Shown: positions 15,246 through 24,643 of the stretch, one piece after another
Layout: each line of letters opens with the position of its first letter
How positions within the stretch are numbered: the first letter of the stretch is position 1
NCBI GenBank assembly: GCA_903834845.1
Contig: CAILKW010000034.1
Location: 1-35,039, forward strand
Reading direction: 5' to 3'
DNA length: 35,039 nt
Source of the DNA: an uncultured Bacteroidia bacterium
GTDB lineage: Bacteria > Bacteroidota > Bacteroidia > Bacteroidales > Prolixibacteraceae
Made by a program: the position numbers and the translations under genes
Notes under the pieces: generated by a model
What the model was told of the DNA's origin: nothing
Seen by the model: only the letters and a program-made list of their open reading frames with translations
Database searches by the model: none

Positions 15246-18200
15246 TGACTATTAAACATTTTACAAATAGAAATATTTATTTGCTTATTGCGCTTCCAAT
15301 ATTGTTGTTAATAATATTGGATGAAGTAGTGTTTATTAAAAAAAGCAATTTGATGCAGGAATCTGATCGTGTTAATAAGGTTTTCGAAAAGAAAGAGAAA
15401 ATACTCAAAAACCTTCTTGATACTGTTACTTTAAGATTAAGAGGTAATCCAGGAGTTTTAAGTGATTGGTCTTTATTGCGATTTTTTGTTAAAACCGAAG
15501 ATGAATTTGGCGTGTCTGTTTCAAATACAAATCGTTTGTTGTTTTGGTCATCTTCATTAATTACAGTTCAATCGGATGGTAGTATTTTGAATAAAACAAG
15601 TGGTTTAATTCATTTACCTACAGGTTGGTATTATCAGGTTTCTCGTATTGAAGGAGAGTACCTAATTAATGGCTTTTTTCTGATTAAAAGAGAGTTTCCA
15701 TATCATAATCGTTTCATTAGTAGTTTTTTTAGTCGCGATTTTATGATCCCTGACAATTATAATGTGCTAACCTCACCACAAGCGAATGCTTTAAATCTTT
15801 TCAGATCAAACGGAACCCACATCTTGTCTATTAAGGTTCCAGATGATTTTATCCGCATTTCCAGAGGTTCTGTTTTCTCTGCTTTATTGTATTTTATGTT
15901 ATTATTATGTGCTTTAGCTCAGCTTAATGTTTTGCTTAAACGGAATAAAAGACTGACAGCAACCCTTAAGTTTTTTTTGTCATTCGTTATCTCGATTGTT
16001 ATATATTTGATATTTAATGAATTGAAATTTCCTACTTCATTATATCAATCTAATCTGTTTTCACCAAAGGATTTTGCTTTTAGTGGTTGGTTGTCTTCGT
16101 TAGGAGAATATATTCTTTTGTCGGTATTAATGTTTAATTGTTCCTACACATTCTTTTTTTTTAGTGTATATGATCGGTATCAAAGTTTTAGTAAATATTT
16201 TAAGATTTTCTCATTTCTGTTTGTTGCATTTTACTTTTCAATTTCAGTTGCACTGTGCAAGATTCTTTTATTAAATTCAAATATTACTTTGGAGTTTTTC
16301 AGCGACCTTAAATTTTCGGCAGTTAATTTATTTGCTTTTTTTAGTTTATCACTTCATTTGATTGGTTTTATCATTATTTTACTTCGTTTAAGATTGGATT
16401 ACGTTAAGGAGATGGGATTTTATGGATTTGTTTTTGCACTTTTTGTATCTGGTTTTATTTCGGGAGTCACCATATCATACTTCTGTTTTCAGATTGAATT
16501 GATTCCTTTTTCTTATTATGCTATTGTCGTTTTGGTAATTGCAAGGTTCGAGATTAATAGAATTATAGAATTTAAATTTACTTTTCTGTTGATCATGTCT
16601 ATTTTTGGTGCAGCCTATGTGAATTTGTATTCTCAAGAATTGATATTAGAAAAAAAAAGTAAAGTTTTAGATCTTCAGGCAGTGAAACTTAGTTCGGAGA
16701 GAGATCCAGGTGCCGAGATTTTTCTTTCTGAGCTTGACAGTAAACTACGAAAGGATACTCTTATTAAGTACCATTTATTATCTCCCTACAAATCACTGGA
16801 ATCTTATTTTTTAAATAATTATTTTACCGGTTTTTGGCGTAACTACAATATGCAAATAACGGTTTGCCTTCCAGAGGATAAAGTTTTAATTACTGACGAA
16901 AACAAGGATTATCCGTGTTTCGGATTCTTTAATAATTTAAAGAAAACTATGGGGATGATCGTGACGGGAAGTAATTTTTATTTTATGGATCGACTTAACG
17001 GACGTATTTCATATTTAGGGCAGCTCGACTTGGTAAATTCTATTAATCTTCCTGTTCATGTCTTTATCGAACTGAATTCAAAAGTTATTCCTGAGGGAAA
17101 AGGATATCCTGAATTATTGTTGGACGAACATGCTTCCAGAGTAAGTCTGGACGGTGGCTTTAGTTATGCCAAATACTTCGAGGGTAAACTTGTTGATCGC
17201 GGTGGAGCTTATCAATATAGTATTAACCTTCCTGTAGATATTGTTCCTAATGAAGAATATACACACTATTCTATTAATGGGTACCGACATTGCGCTTATA
17301 ATCGAAATGGAAATAGTTTTGTAATTTGCAGTTATCCTGAAATGGGTTTTTTTGAGCGAATTAATACATTTCCAAATTTATTTTTGTTATTTTACCTGAT
17401 AGGAACAATTGTTTTGATTTTTAATGAGAATAATTTCAGAATTCGAAGTAATAATCTGGATTTGAGAGAAAAGATACAATTGACCCTAATACTTTCTTTA
17501 TTGTCTATATTAACCATTATTGGAATCGGTTTAATGTTTTATAATTCCAATAAACTACTCAAATCGTTTCAAGATAACCTCAGTGAAAAATTGAATTCAG
17601 TTTCAGCAGAACTGAGTAATAGAATTGGCATGGAGAGCGAACTTAATGCCCCAATGCGCGAATTCCTTAATGACCAATTAATTGTGCTGTCAGATATTAT
17701 ACGCACTGATATTAACATATATGATATCGACGGACGATTGTTTGCAACTTCACGAAGCGAAATTTACGATCGTGGGTTGTTGTCTCGTCGAATCAATCCG
17801 TTTGCTTTTAAAGAAATTTCCTATGATCGAAAATCTCTATTTCTGCATGACGAAAGCCTTGGTGAAATGAATTTCCTTTCAGCGTATTCACCATTCTATA
17901 ATCAAAATAATCAACTTATTGGTTATTTGAATCTTCCTTATTTCACTCGGCAGGATGATTTTAAAAAACAGGTTTCTACTTTCATTGTTACATTTTCGAA
18001 TTTATTTATTTTTTTAATTATGTTTAGTTTGATTGTTGCTATGATAATTAGTCATAACTTAACTGCACCATTACTGCAAATTGAAAATAATCTGAAAAGA
18101 ATTCAATTAGGAAAAGCGAATGCAAAGATTGAGTATTCAGGAGAGGATGAGATTGGAAGGCTTGTAAAAGAGTATAACAAAAAAGTTGATGAGTTGGCTG

Positions 18201-18907
18201 AAAGTGCAGAATTGCTGGCCAGATCAGAACGAGAATCTGCTTGGAAGGAAATGGCTCGTCAGGTTGCACATGAAATTAATAATCCTCTTACACCGATGAA
18301 ACTAAGCATTCAGTATTTACAAAAAATTAAAGAAAAGAATTCTGAACATTTTGACGAGTATTTTAATAGAGTAAGTCGAACATTAGTAGAGCAGTTTGAT
18401 GCCCTATCGTTGATTGCATCTTCTTTTTCTGATTTTGCACTAATGCCCAGGGTTCACGATGAAATAGTAGATTTGGTTCAGAAAATAAAGGAAGTAGTTA
18501 TACTCTTCGAAAATACTAATAATGTTTTGGTTTCATTTAGTTCTTTAAATGAAAGCTCTATAACAGTTTTAGCCGACAAAGACCAATTGTCCAGGGCTTT
18601 AATAAATCTGATAAAGAATGGCATTCAAGCTATTCCAAGAAATAGGAAAGGAATTTTAAAAGTTGAATCTTACAGAGATTTGGAATATGCTTATATATCA
18701 GTAAATGATAACGGTAGTGGTATTTCTCCGGAGTTACATGATAAATTATTTGAACCAAGCTTTACGACTAAATCAAGCGGTATGGGACTTGGACTAGCAA
18801 TCACCAAAAAAATTATCGAAAATTTTAAAGGTGAAATATGGTTTCAATCAAACCAAGAGGAAGGAACAACGTTTTTTATCAAACTACCATTATATCATTC
18901 TGTATGA
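15245..18907 (+). CDS. Very large polytopic HAMP sensor histidine kinase, 1220 aa
   Basis: Residues ~11-28 are a first membrane segment, followed by an extracytoplasmic region to ~205. About eight hydrophobic segments lie between ~210 and 460, a second extracytoplasmic region at ~460-705, two segments at ~711-728 and ~747-768, a third sensor region to ~910, and a last segment at ~912-935. HAMP follows at ~937-985 (LTAPLLQIENNLKRI). The dimerization box contains His1009 (VAHEINNPLTP); the N box LINLIKNGIQAIP starts near 1119, the G1 box DNGSGI near 1155, and FEPSFTTKSSGMGLGLAI ends near 1186. The catalytic core is complete and NtrY-like. No response regulator is adjacent, so the output is unknown. 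The start ATG overlaps the rlmH stop. The multi-pass N-terminal half is unusual and could be a transporter-like or ligand-sensing module. Confidence 0.9.
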   Translation: MTIKHFTNRNIYLLIALPILLLIILDEVVFIKKSNLMQESDRVNKVFEKKEKILKNLLDTVTLRLRGNPGVLSDWSLLRFFVKTEDEFGVSVSNTNRLLFWSSSLITVQSDGSILNKTSGLIHLPTGWYYQVSRIEGEYLINGFFLIKREFPYHNRFISSFFSRDFMIPDNYNVLTSPQANALNLFRSNGTHILSIKVPDDFIRISRGSVFSALLYFMLLLCALAQLNVLLKRNKRLTATLKFFLSFVISIVIYLIFNELKFPTSLYQSNLFSPKDFAFSGWLSSLGEYILLSVLMFNCSYTFFFFSVYDRYQSFSKYFKIFSFLFVAFYFSISVALCKILLLNSNITLEFFSDLKFSAVNLFAFFSLSLHLIGFIIILLRLRLDYVKEMGFYGFVFALFVSGFISGVTISYFCFQIELIPFSYYAIVVLVIARFEINRIIEFKFTFLLIMSIFGAAYVNLYSQELILEKKSKVLDLQAVKLSSERDPGAEIFLSELDSKLRKDTLIKYHLLSPYKSLESYFLNNYFTGFWRNYNMQITVCLPEDKVLITDENKDYPCFGFFNNLKKTMGMIVTGSNFYFMDRLNGRISYLGQLDLVNSINLPVHVFIELNSKVIPEGKGYPELLLDEHASRVSLDGGFSYAKYFEGKLVDRGGAYQYSINLPVDIVPNEEYTHYSINGYRHCAYNRNGNSFVICSYPEMGFFERINTFPNLFLLFYLIGTIVLIFNENNFRIRSNNLDLREKIQLTLILSLLSILTIIGIGLMFYNSNKLLKSFQDNLSEKLNSVSAELSNRIGMESELNAPMREFLNDQLIVLSDIIRTDINIYDIDGRLFATSRSEIYDRGLLSRRINPFAFKEISYDRKSLFLHDESLGEMNFLSAYSPFYNQNNQLIGYLNLPYFTRQDDFKKQVSTFIVTFSNLFIFLIMFSLIVAMIISHNLTAPLLQIENNLKRIQLGKANAKIEYSGEDEIGRLVKEYNKKVDELAESAELLARSERESAWKEMARQVAHEINNPLTPMKLSIQYLQKIKEKNSEHFDEYFNRVSRTLVEQFDALSLIASSFSDFALMPRVHDEIVDLVQKIKEVVILFENTNNVLVSFSSLNESSITVLADKDQLSRALINLIKNGIQAIPRNRKGILKVESYRDLEYAYISVNDNGSGISPELHDKLFEPSFTTKSSGMGLGLAITKKIIENFKGEIWFQSNQEEGTTFFIKLPLYHSV

Positions 18908-18908
18908 A

Positions 18909-21089
18909 TTAGTTTCCCATCTCAGCAAGAAATTTTATCCTTACCATCCTGATCTCTTCAACCTCATAATCATCCCCAAATTCGGCAATTGCCTCTTCCA
19001 TCGAATCGGAATGGGCATCTTCTCTGAAATATCTGAAAATGTCCTCAACCTGATCTTCATCCATTACGGCACTGATGTAATAATCAATATTTATTTTTGT
19101 TCCTGAATTGACAATTGCCTCAAGCTCAGTTAGTAACTCATCTATGCTCATTCCTTTAGCTTCTGCAATTTCGTTTAGAGCCAATTTTCGATCAATATTT
19201 TGAATAATATAGACTTTGTTTTTTGATTTGTTGGCAACAGAACGTACCACCATATCCTGCGCCCGCTCGATCCCTTTCTCTTCGACGTATCTTTTTATGA
19301 CTTCAACAAAAGGTTTACCATATCGCTGTGCTTTTCCCTGACCTACACCGATAATACTCTGAAGTTCTTCAAGAGTCGTTGGATATTGAATAGACATATC
19401 CGAAAGTGAAGGATCCTGAAAAATAACAAATGGTGGAAGTTTTTGCTTTGTAGCTACTTTTTTACGAAGGTCTTTTAAAATTGCAAATAGTTCAGGATCG
19501 CCCGAAGCATTACCACCTTGGGGAACTTCATCCGCTTCCTCTTCTGACTCATAATCGTGGTTTTTGACAATCATGAACGAATGAGGATGGGCTAAAAATT
19601 CCTTCCCGGCTTTATTGAGTTTCAAAACACCGTAGTTTTCGATGTCTTTATGAAGAAATCCGGCTATTATACTTTGACGGAAAACAGCATTCCAAATTTT
19701 GTCATCATAGTCATCCCCTTCGCCGAATATTTCAAGTGTATTATGTGAAAATGATTTAACAGTAGCATTCTCTATACCGAGCAAGATATTAGTAAGATGT
19801 TCTCCTTTACATTGCTCTTTAACTTCGATAACAGCTTTCAAAGCGGTGATTACAAGGTCTTTTCCCTCTATTTGCTCTTTTGGATTCAGGCAATTGTCGC
19901 AGAATCCACAATTTTCTGTTTCGTATTTTTCTCCAAAATAGTGAAGCAATATTGTTCGGCGACAGAGGGAAGATTCAGCGAATGCAACAGTATCAAGTAA
20001 TAGTTGCTGTCCGATTTCTTGTTCGGCTACAGGCTTTCCCTGCATGAATTTTTCAAGCTTTTGTATGTCTTTATAGCTATAAAAAGTAATACATTTACCT
20101 TCACCTCCATCCCGTCCAGCCCGTCCTGTCTCTTGGTAGTAACCTTCAAGCGATTTAGGAATGTCGTAATGGATTACAAAACGTACATCCGGTTTGTCTA
20201 TTCCCATTCCGAAAGCAATTGTTGCAACAATAACATCTGATTCTTCCATAAGGAATTTGTCTTGATTAGCAGATCGTGTTGCAGAATCCATCCCAGCGTG
20301 GTAAGCAAGAGCTTTTATACCATTTACCAAAAGTAATTCAGCAATTTCTTCAACTTTTTTACGGCTTAGACAATAAATAATCCCCGATTTACCTGGATTA
20401 CTTTTGATCATTCTGATTATTTGATCTTTAGCTTTAGATTTCGGCCGTATTTCGTAATATAGGTTCGGTCTGTTGAACGATGACTTAAATACCTTTGCAT
20501 TCTGCATTCCGAGATTTTTCTGGATATCGTGTTGAACCTTAGGTGTTGCAGTGGCAGTTAATGCCATAATCGGAGCTTGCCCTATCTCATTGACAATCGG
20601 TCGTATTCTTCGATATTCAGGCCGGAAGTCATGTCCCCATTCAGAGATACAATGTGCCTCATCAATTGCGTAGAATGATATGTTAATTCCCTTCAGAAAA
20701 TCAATATTTTCCAATTTTGTCAGCGATTCAGGGGCAACATAGAGAAGTTTAGTATGTCCCCTTGAAATATCCTCTTTTACTTTTTGTATTGCTGATTTTG
20801 TCAGCGATGAATTGAGGAAATGAGCCACTCCGTCTTCCGTGCTGAAACTTCTGATAGCGTCAACTTGATTTTTCATCAAAGCTATCAGAGGAGAAATTAC
20901 AATTGCCGTGCCCTCCTGCATGAGGGCCGGAAGCTGATAACAAAGTGACTTTCCACCACCTGTTGGCATCAGTACGAAAGTATCGTTTCTATCTAATATA
21001 CTATTAATTACCTCTTCCTGTTGTCCCTTAAAACGATCAAAGCCGAAGTACCTTTGAAGCTGTGTATTAAGTGTATTTCTATCCCTCAT
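18909..21089 (-). CDS. recQ: ATP-dependent DNA helicase RecQ
   Basis: A 3'-5' superfamily 2 helicase acting in recombination and repair of stalled forks. Starting at ATG 21089 (an in-frame TTG at 21113 adds 8 residues), it has 726 aa. Walker A TGGGKS is at 43-48, DEAH at 143-146 with the aromatic-rich loop after it, motif VI QETGRAGRDG at 319-328, and the RecQ zinc site Cys376/394/397/400. An RQC winged-helix region follows, then HRDC at ~530-602 (DPELFAILKDLRK, GVGQGKAQRYG). Residues ~625-690 form a helix-turn-helix-like extension (IDRKLALNEIAEAKGMSIDE) common in Bacteroidota RecQ proteins. It converges tail to tail with the histidine kinase, leaving a single base between stop codons. Confidence 0.96.
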   Translation of the reverse strand: MRDRNTLNTQLQRYFGFDRFKGQQEEVINSILDRNDTFVLMPTGGGKSLCYQLPALMQEGTAIVISPLIALMKNQVDAIRSFSTEDGVAHFLNSSLTKSAIQKVKEDISRGHTKLLYVAPESLTKLENIDFLKGINISFYAIDEAHCISEWGHDFRPEYRRIRPIVNEIGQAPIMALTATATPKVQHDIQKNLGMQNAKVFKSSFNRPNLYYEIRPKSKAKDQIIRMIKSNPGKSGIIYCLSRKKVEEIAELLLVNGIKALAYHAGMDSATRSANQDKFLMEESDVIVATIAFGMGIDKPDVRFVIHYDIPKSLEGYYQETGRAGRDGGEGKCITFYSYKDIQKLEKFMQGKPVAEQEIGQQLLLDTVAFAESSLCRRTILLHYFGEKYETENCGFCDNCLNPKEQIEGKDLVITALKAVIEVKEQCKGEHLTNILLGIENATVKSFSHNTLEIFGEGDDYDDKIWNAVFRQSIIAGFLHKDIENYGVLKLNKAGKEFLAHPHSFMIVKNHDYESEEEADEVPQGGNASGDPELFAILKDLRKKVATKQKLPPFVIFQDPSLSDMSIQYPTTLEELQSIIGVGQGKAQRYGKPFVEVIKRYVEEKGIERAQDMVVRSVANKSKNKVYIIQNIDRKLALNEIAEAKGMSIDELLTELEAIVNSGTKINIDYYISAVMDEDQVEDIFRYFREDAHSDSMEEAIAEFGDDYEVEEIRMVRIKFLAEMGN

Positions 21090-21243
21090 AATTTTTGTCA
21101 AAGTATTTCCCAATCAATTTTTTTGTTAGCACTAAGGTATTAATTATATTGCCAGCTCCAACTACATAATGCAAAATCACAAAAATTTAACATTGGATGA
21201 TTTTGGATGGTTTTTTTCCTGAAATAAATGGGTCAAAGAATCG

Positions 21244-21251
21244 TATATTTG
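21244..21251 (+). promoter_or_regulatory. -7 promoter element upstream of tatC
   Basis: TATATTTG is an exact match to TAnnTTTG, 53 bp before the tatC ATG. No clear -33 TTTG was found at the proper spacing. Its position argues against a tatC start at 21197, which would lie upstream of the promoter. Confidence 0.45.
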
Positions 21252-21304
21252 CCGCTGAATTGTTTGTGTTAATCTGTTCAATCAAAATCTTTAAATCAAG
21301 TTCA

Positions 21305-22171
21305 ATGTCCATAAAGGGAATACTTACCGGGAAAGAGAAAAAAAAAGTAAAGGCTCAGAAAAACAGTGAAGAAATGTCTTTTCTTGAACATCTTGAGGAA
21401 TTACGTTGGCATCTTGTTCGCGCTTCGGCAGCAGTGGTAGTAAGTGCAATTGTTGTTTTCATAAATGCCGAGTTTATCATGGACAAAATACTTTTCGCGC
21501 CAAAATACCCTGCTTTTTTTACAAACAGGGCATTTGCCTGGGTAGCCCGAAAATTTAATTCTCCTGATTTAGCTATAAATACACAGGCTTTTAGTATTAT
21601 CAATTATGATATGGCAGGCCAGTTCACTACTAATTTAAGCATAGCAATGATAGGGGGGATTATCATTGCTATTCCATATATTTTCTGGGAATTTTGGCGG
21701 TTTATTAAACCTGCTTTATACGAAAAAGAACGTAAACATGCTACCGGAGCAGTTTTTTACAGTACTCTTTTATTTATGCTGGGTATTCTTTTTGGATATT
21801 ATTTAATAGTGCCACTTTCAACTCATTTTTTTGGTTCTTATCGTGTGAGTGCTGAGGTCGTAAACCAAATCAACCTTAATTCATATATTAGTGCTGTAAC
21901 AACCGTGATATTAGGAAGTGGAATAGTTTTTGAACTTCCCATTATCATCTTTTTTTTAAGTAAAGTCGGATTGATCAGTTCGGGTTTTTTAATCAATTAT
22001 CGAAAGCATGCTTATGTCCTATTACTGTTATTAGCAGCAATAATTACGCCTCCTGATGTCTTTAGTATGTTAGTAGTATCAGGTCCTTTGATTGCACTTT
22101 ATGAATTAGGGGTTTTCCTGTCGAAACGAATTGAAAGAAAACGTACCAACGAGGAACTTCTTGAGGCTTAA
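21305..22171 (+). CDS. tatC: Sec-independent (twin-arginine) protein translocase subunit TatC
   Basis: TatC is the polytopic receptor subunit that recognises twin-arginine signal peptides and builds the Tat translocase with TatA. The 288-aa protein starting at ATG 21305 has the cytoplasmic N-terminal signature MSFLEHLEELRWHLVR (residues 24-39), which precedes the first membrane segment. Six hydrophobic segments can be traced, including FTTNLSIAMIGGIIIAIPYI, the family motif FWEFWRFIKPALYEKER, AVFYSTLLFMLGILFGYYLI, VTTVILGSGIVFELPIIIFF, and HAYVLLLLLAAIITPPDVFS near the end. An extended frame to 21197 would add 36 residues not typical of TatC and would precede the promoter-like element. lptB follows 24 bp downstream, so the two are likely cotranscribed. 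No tatA gene lies in the window. Confidence 0.94.
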   Translation: MSIKGILTGKEKKKVKAQKNSEEMSFLEHLEELRWHLVRASAAVVVSAIVVFINAEFIMDKILFAPKYPAFFTNRAFAWVARKFNSPDLAINTQAFSIINYDMAGQFTTNLSIAMIGGIIIAIPYIFWEFWRFIKPALYEKERKHATGAVFYSTLLFMLGILFGYYLIVPLSTHFFGSYRVSAEVVNQINLNSYISAVTTVILGSGIVFELPIIIFFLSKVGLISSGFLINYRKHAYVLLLLLAAIITPPDVFSMLVVSGPLIALYELGVFLSKRIERKRTNEELLEA

Positions 22172-22195
22172 CAGTTTTTTAATATTATAAAAGAT

Positions 22196-22966
22196 ATGAA
22201 GTTACGAGCGGAAAATATAGTAAAAAAATACAGAAGTCGCACAGTTGTAAAGGATGTTTCGCTTGAGTTGAATCAGGGCGAAATAGTAGGTCTTTTAGGT
22301 CCCAACGGAGCAGGGAAAACAACATCTTTTTATATGATTGTCGGGCTGATAAAGGCAAATGGTGGTAGAATATTTCTCAATGATACCGACATTACCTCTT
22401 TTCCTGTTTATAAAAGAGCACAGTTGGGTATTGGTTATCTTGCTCAGGAAGCCTCCGTATTCAGGCAAATGAGTGTTGAAGATAACATTAGTTCAATATT
22501 GGAAATAACAAATTTTTCAAAAGAGTACCAACATGAAAAGCTTGAATCTTTACTGGATGAATTTGGGCTTCAGAGGGTACGCAAAAGTAAAGGAATTCAG
22601 TTATCAGGAGGTGAACGTAGGCGCACTGAGATTGCCCGTTGCCTTGCAATAAATCCCGCATTTATTTTGCTTGATGAGCCTTTCGCAGGCGTTGATCCAA
22701 TCGCTGTTGAGGATATCCAACAAATTGTGTTTCGTTTGAAAGATAAAAACATAGGTATTTTAATTACAGATCACAACGTTCACGAAACTCTTTCAATCAC
22801 TGACCGTTCATATTTATTATACGATGGTCGCATATTGAATAGCGGAACAGCTGAGGAACTTGCTGCAGATGACGAGGTTCGTCGTTTATATTTGGGACAA
22901 AATTTTGAATTGAGACGTCCGGTTATCCAGAAACAAGAAAATCAAAGTGATGCTTCTTCAGATTAA
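22196..22966 (+). CDS. lptB: LPS export ABC transporter ATP-binding protein LptB
   Basis: The cytoplasmic ATPase that powers LPS extraction from the inner membrane with LptF, LptG and LptC. The 256-aa protein contains Walker A GPNGAGKT at 35-42, a Q-loop region [11 protein letters not shown] at ~81-91, the ABC signature [13 protein letters not shown] at 136-148, Walker [14 protein letters not shown] at 156-168 and the H-loop His193 (TDHNV). The '[19 protein letters not shown]' and '[14 protein letters not shown]' stretches are characteristic of LptB rather than of other ABC ATPases. The C-terminus carries a basic and acidic tail ([17 protein letters not shown]) typical of this subgroup in Bacteroidota. 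Position 24 bp after tatC suggests one envelope-biogenesis transcript. Confidence 0.96.
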   Translation: MKLRAENIVKKYRSRTVVKDVSLELNQGEIVGLLGPNGAGKTTSFYMIVGLIKANGGRIFLNDTDITSFPVYKRAQLGIGYLAQEASVFRQMSVEDNISSILEITNFSKEYQHEKLESLLDEFGLQRVRKSKGIQLSGGERRRTEIARCLAINPAFILLDEPFAGVDPIAVEDIQQIVFRLKDKNIGILITDHNVHETLSITDRSYLLYDGRILNSGTAEELAADDEVRRLYLGQNFELRRPVIQKQENQSDASSD

Positions 22967-22990
22967 TAATGGATTAATTTTTTTATGTGA

Positions 22991-23019
22991 TTCGAAAATT
23001 AAAAAAATAACTATCTTTG
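22991..23019 (+). promoter_or_regulatory. Promoter of tRNA-Leu
   Basis: TATCTTTG (23012-23019) matches the Bacteroidota -7 consensus TAnnTTTG exactly and ends 13 bp before the mature tRNA 5' end at 23033. TTCG at 22991-22994 is an approximate -33 element at 17-bp spacing. Confidence 0.6.
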
Positions 23020-23032
23020 CAGCGCTAAAAAT

Positions 23033-23114
23033 GCGGACGTGGCGTAATTGGTAGCCGCGCCAGACTTAGGATCTGGTGCCGAGAGGCGTGGGGGTTCGAG
23101 TCCCTTCGTCCGCA
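23033..23114 (+). tRNA. tRNA-Leu (anticodon UAG)
   Basis: An 82-nt type II tRNA. The acceptor stem is GCGGACG (23033-23039) with CGTCCGC (23107-23113) and discriminator A at 23114. The D stem is GCG/CGC with loop TAATTGGTAGC. The anticodon stem is CCAGA/TCTGG with loop CTTAGGA, so the anticodon TAG is at 23067-23069 and reads CUA/CUG-type leucine codons. A long variable arm (TGCCGAGAGGCGT) identifies the Leu class. The T arm is GGGGG-TTCGAGT-CCCTT with two G-U pairs. CCA is not encoded. Confidence 0.96.
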
Positions 23115-23127
23115 CAGATTACCATTG

Positions 23128-23170
23128 AACCGTCTTTTTTCCCATAATTGGAACTAAGGCGGTTTTTTTT
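23128..23170 (+). terminator. Rho-independent terminator after tRNA-Leu
   Basis: AACCGTC (23128-23134) pairs with GGCGGTT (23158-23164) as a 7-bp stem with one G-U pair, followed by a run of T to 23170. The 23-nt loop is large, but the T tract right after the stem fits an intrinsic terminator. Confidence 0.6.
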
Positions 23171-23230
23171 GATTTAATTCAGTTAAGCCTTCCCCTATTG
23201 AAGGCATTTATGATCATAAAGGGAAAAATT

Positions 23231-24583
23231 ATGAAAATTTCGAGGACAAGTATTGATGATGTTAATGTAGTTGTAAAAATAATCATTGAAAAGAACGACT
23301 ATCAGGCAACGGTTAATGAAATATTGAAGGATTACCGCAAAAAGGCAAATATGCCTGGATTCCGAAAAGGGATGGTACCGGCAGGTCTTATCAAAAAAAT
23401 GTATGGGAAGTCAGCATTGGCAGATGAAGTAAATAAAATACTTAATCGTGAACTTACCAAATATATTACTGACGAAAACCTCAACATCTTAGGTGAGCCT
23501 CTTCCGTCGATTGAGGAGAAGTCAATAATTGATTTCAATAGTGATGCTGATTTTGAATTTTCTTTTGATATGGGTTTAAGTCCAGAAATCAGCCTCGATT
23601 TTGAGAAAATAGGGAAAATACCTTATTATGAAATTATTGTAGACAATAAATTAATTGACAACCAAATAGATGGATATTCCAAACGTTTTGGCGAAAATGT
23701 TAATGCGGAAGTTGTTGGCGAAAAAGAGATTACTATTGGCGACTTTGCCCAACTTAATGCAGACGGTCTTGTTGTTGAAGGTGGTATAGCCTCCAAAAAT
23801 GTTCAAGTAGCAGTTCAGTTGATAAAGGATGAAGCGGTTCAAAATCTTTTCATTGGTGCCAAAATTGGCGATGTAATCAAATTTAATCCCCGAATAGCTT
23901 TAGCAAATGATCACGAAGTGGCTCATTTATTGAAAATAAAGAATGAAGCGATTGAGGATTCAGATTGTGATTTTAATTTTACAATTAATACAATAAATAC
24001 CTTCGTTCCTGCGGATATTGATGATGTATTGATTAGAAAAATTTATGGTGATGATACTGAAGTTAAAAGTGTTGACGATTTGCGTGAAAAAATCCAAACT
24101 GAGTTAAAGGCAAATCTTTTATATTCAAGTAATTATAGATTTTTAGTTGATGCAAAAGAAATATTGTCTCATTCAGTGGGAATGAAATTGCCTGAGCAAT
24201 TCCTAAAAAGATGGTTAGTAGAGACTAATAATAAAGTGCCAATTGAGCAAATAGAGAACGAATTCGAAAGTTTTCGAAAAGATCTCGAATGGACATTGAT
24301 TAAAAACATTCTTGTAAAAGAGAATGAAATTATGGTTGTGGAGTCTGATATTACAGAAATGGCACGGGAAATGGCCCTATTACAGTTTAAACAACATGGT
24401 ATGTCATTTGTACCGGACGAATATCTTGAGAATTATACAAACTCCATACTTCAGAATAAGGAGCAGAAGCAAAAGCTTGCTGAGAAAAAAATTGAAGATA
24501 AAGTTCTTGAGTTAATTAAAGAAAAATCAGGACTAGATTTTAAGCAGGTTACACAAAAGGAATTTGATAGTCTTTTTGAATAA
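23231..24583 (+). CDS. tig: Trigger factor (ribosome-associated peptidyl-prolyl isomerase chaperone)
   Basis: Trigger factor binds near the ribosomal tunnel exit and helps nascent chains fold. The start ATG 23231 gives MKISRTSIDDVNVVVKIII, the normal beginning, and AAAGGGA lies 6-7 nt upstream; in-frame ATG 23210 and TTG 23198 would add residues not seen in homologues. The protein is 450 aa. The ribosome-docking signature GFRKGMVP is at residues ~43-50. The central PPIase region (~150-235) is divergent, as is common in Bacteroidota, and residues ~250-430 form the helical substrate-binding domain, ending in a Lys/Glu-rich helix and FKQVTQKEFDSLFE. It heads the tig-clpP-clpX cluster, an arrangement conserved in many bacteria. 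Confidence 0.93.
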   Translation: MKISRTSIDDVNVVVKIIIEKNDYQATVNEILKDYRKKANMPGFRKGMVPAGLIKKMYGKSALADEVNKILNRELTKYITDENLNILGEPLPSIEEKSIIDFNSDADFEFSFDMGLSPEISLDFEKIGKIPYYEIIVDNKLIDNQIDGYSKRFGENVNAEVVGEKEITIGDFAQLNADGLVVEGGIASKNVQVAVQLIKDEAVQNLFIGAKIGDVIKFNPRIALANDHEVAHLLKIKNEAIEDSDCDFNFTINTINTFVPADIDDVLIRKIYGDDTEVKSVDDLREKIQTELKANLLYSSNYRFLVDAKEILSHSVGMKLPEQFLKRWLVETNNKVPIEQIENEFESFRKDLEWTLIKNILVKENEIMVVESDITEMAREMALLQFKQHGMSFVPDEYLENYTNSILQNKEQKQKLAEKKIEDKVLELIKEKSGLDFKQVTQKEFDSLFE

Positions 24584-24643
24584 TATAAAATCATCGTAAT
24601 CGAATTGTTCTTGAAAAGTTTTTATAATTAAAGATAAAGTAAT

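Noticed and set aside
18831-19106. Plus-strand frame overlapping the kinase end and recQ
   Set aside because: It lies antisense to the recQ 3' end and in another frame of the kinase, with no signature; both real genes are well supported.
22967-23197. tRNA-Leu as an attachment site for an integrated element
   Set aside because: The tRNA is followed directly by a terminator and the core gene tig; no integrase, no direct repeat of the tRNA 3' end and no accessory genes nearby.
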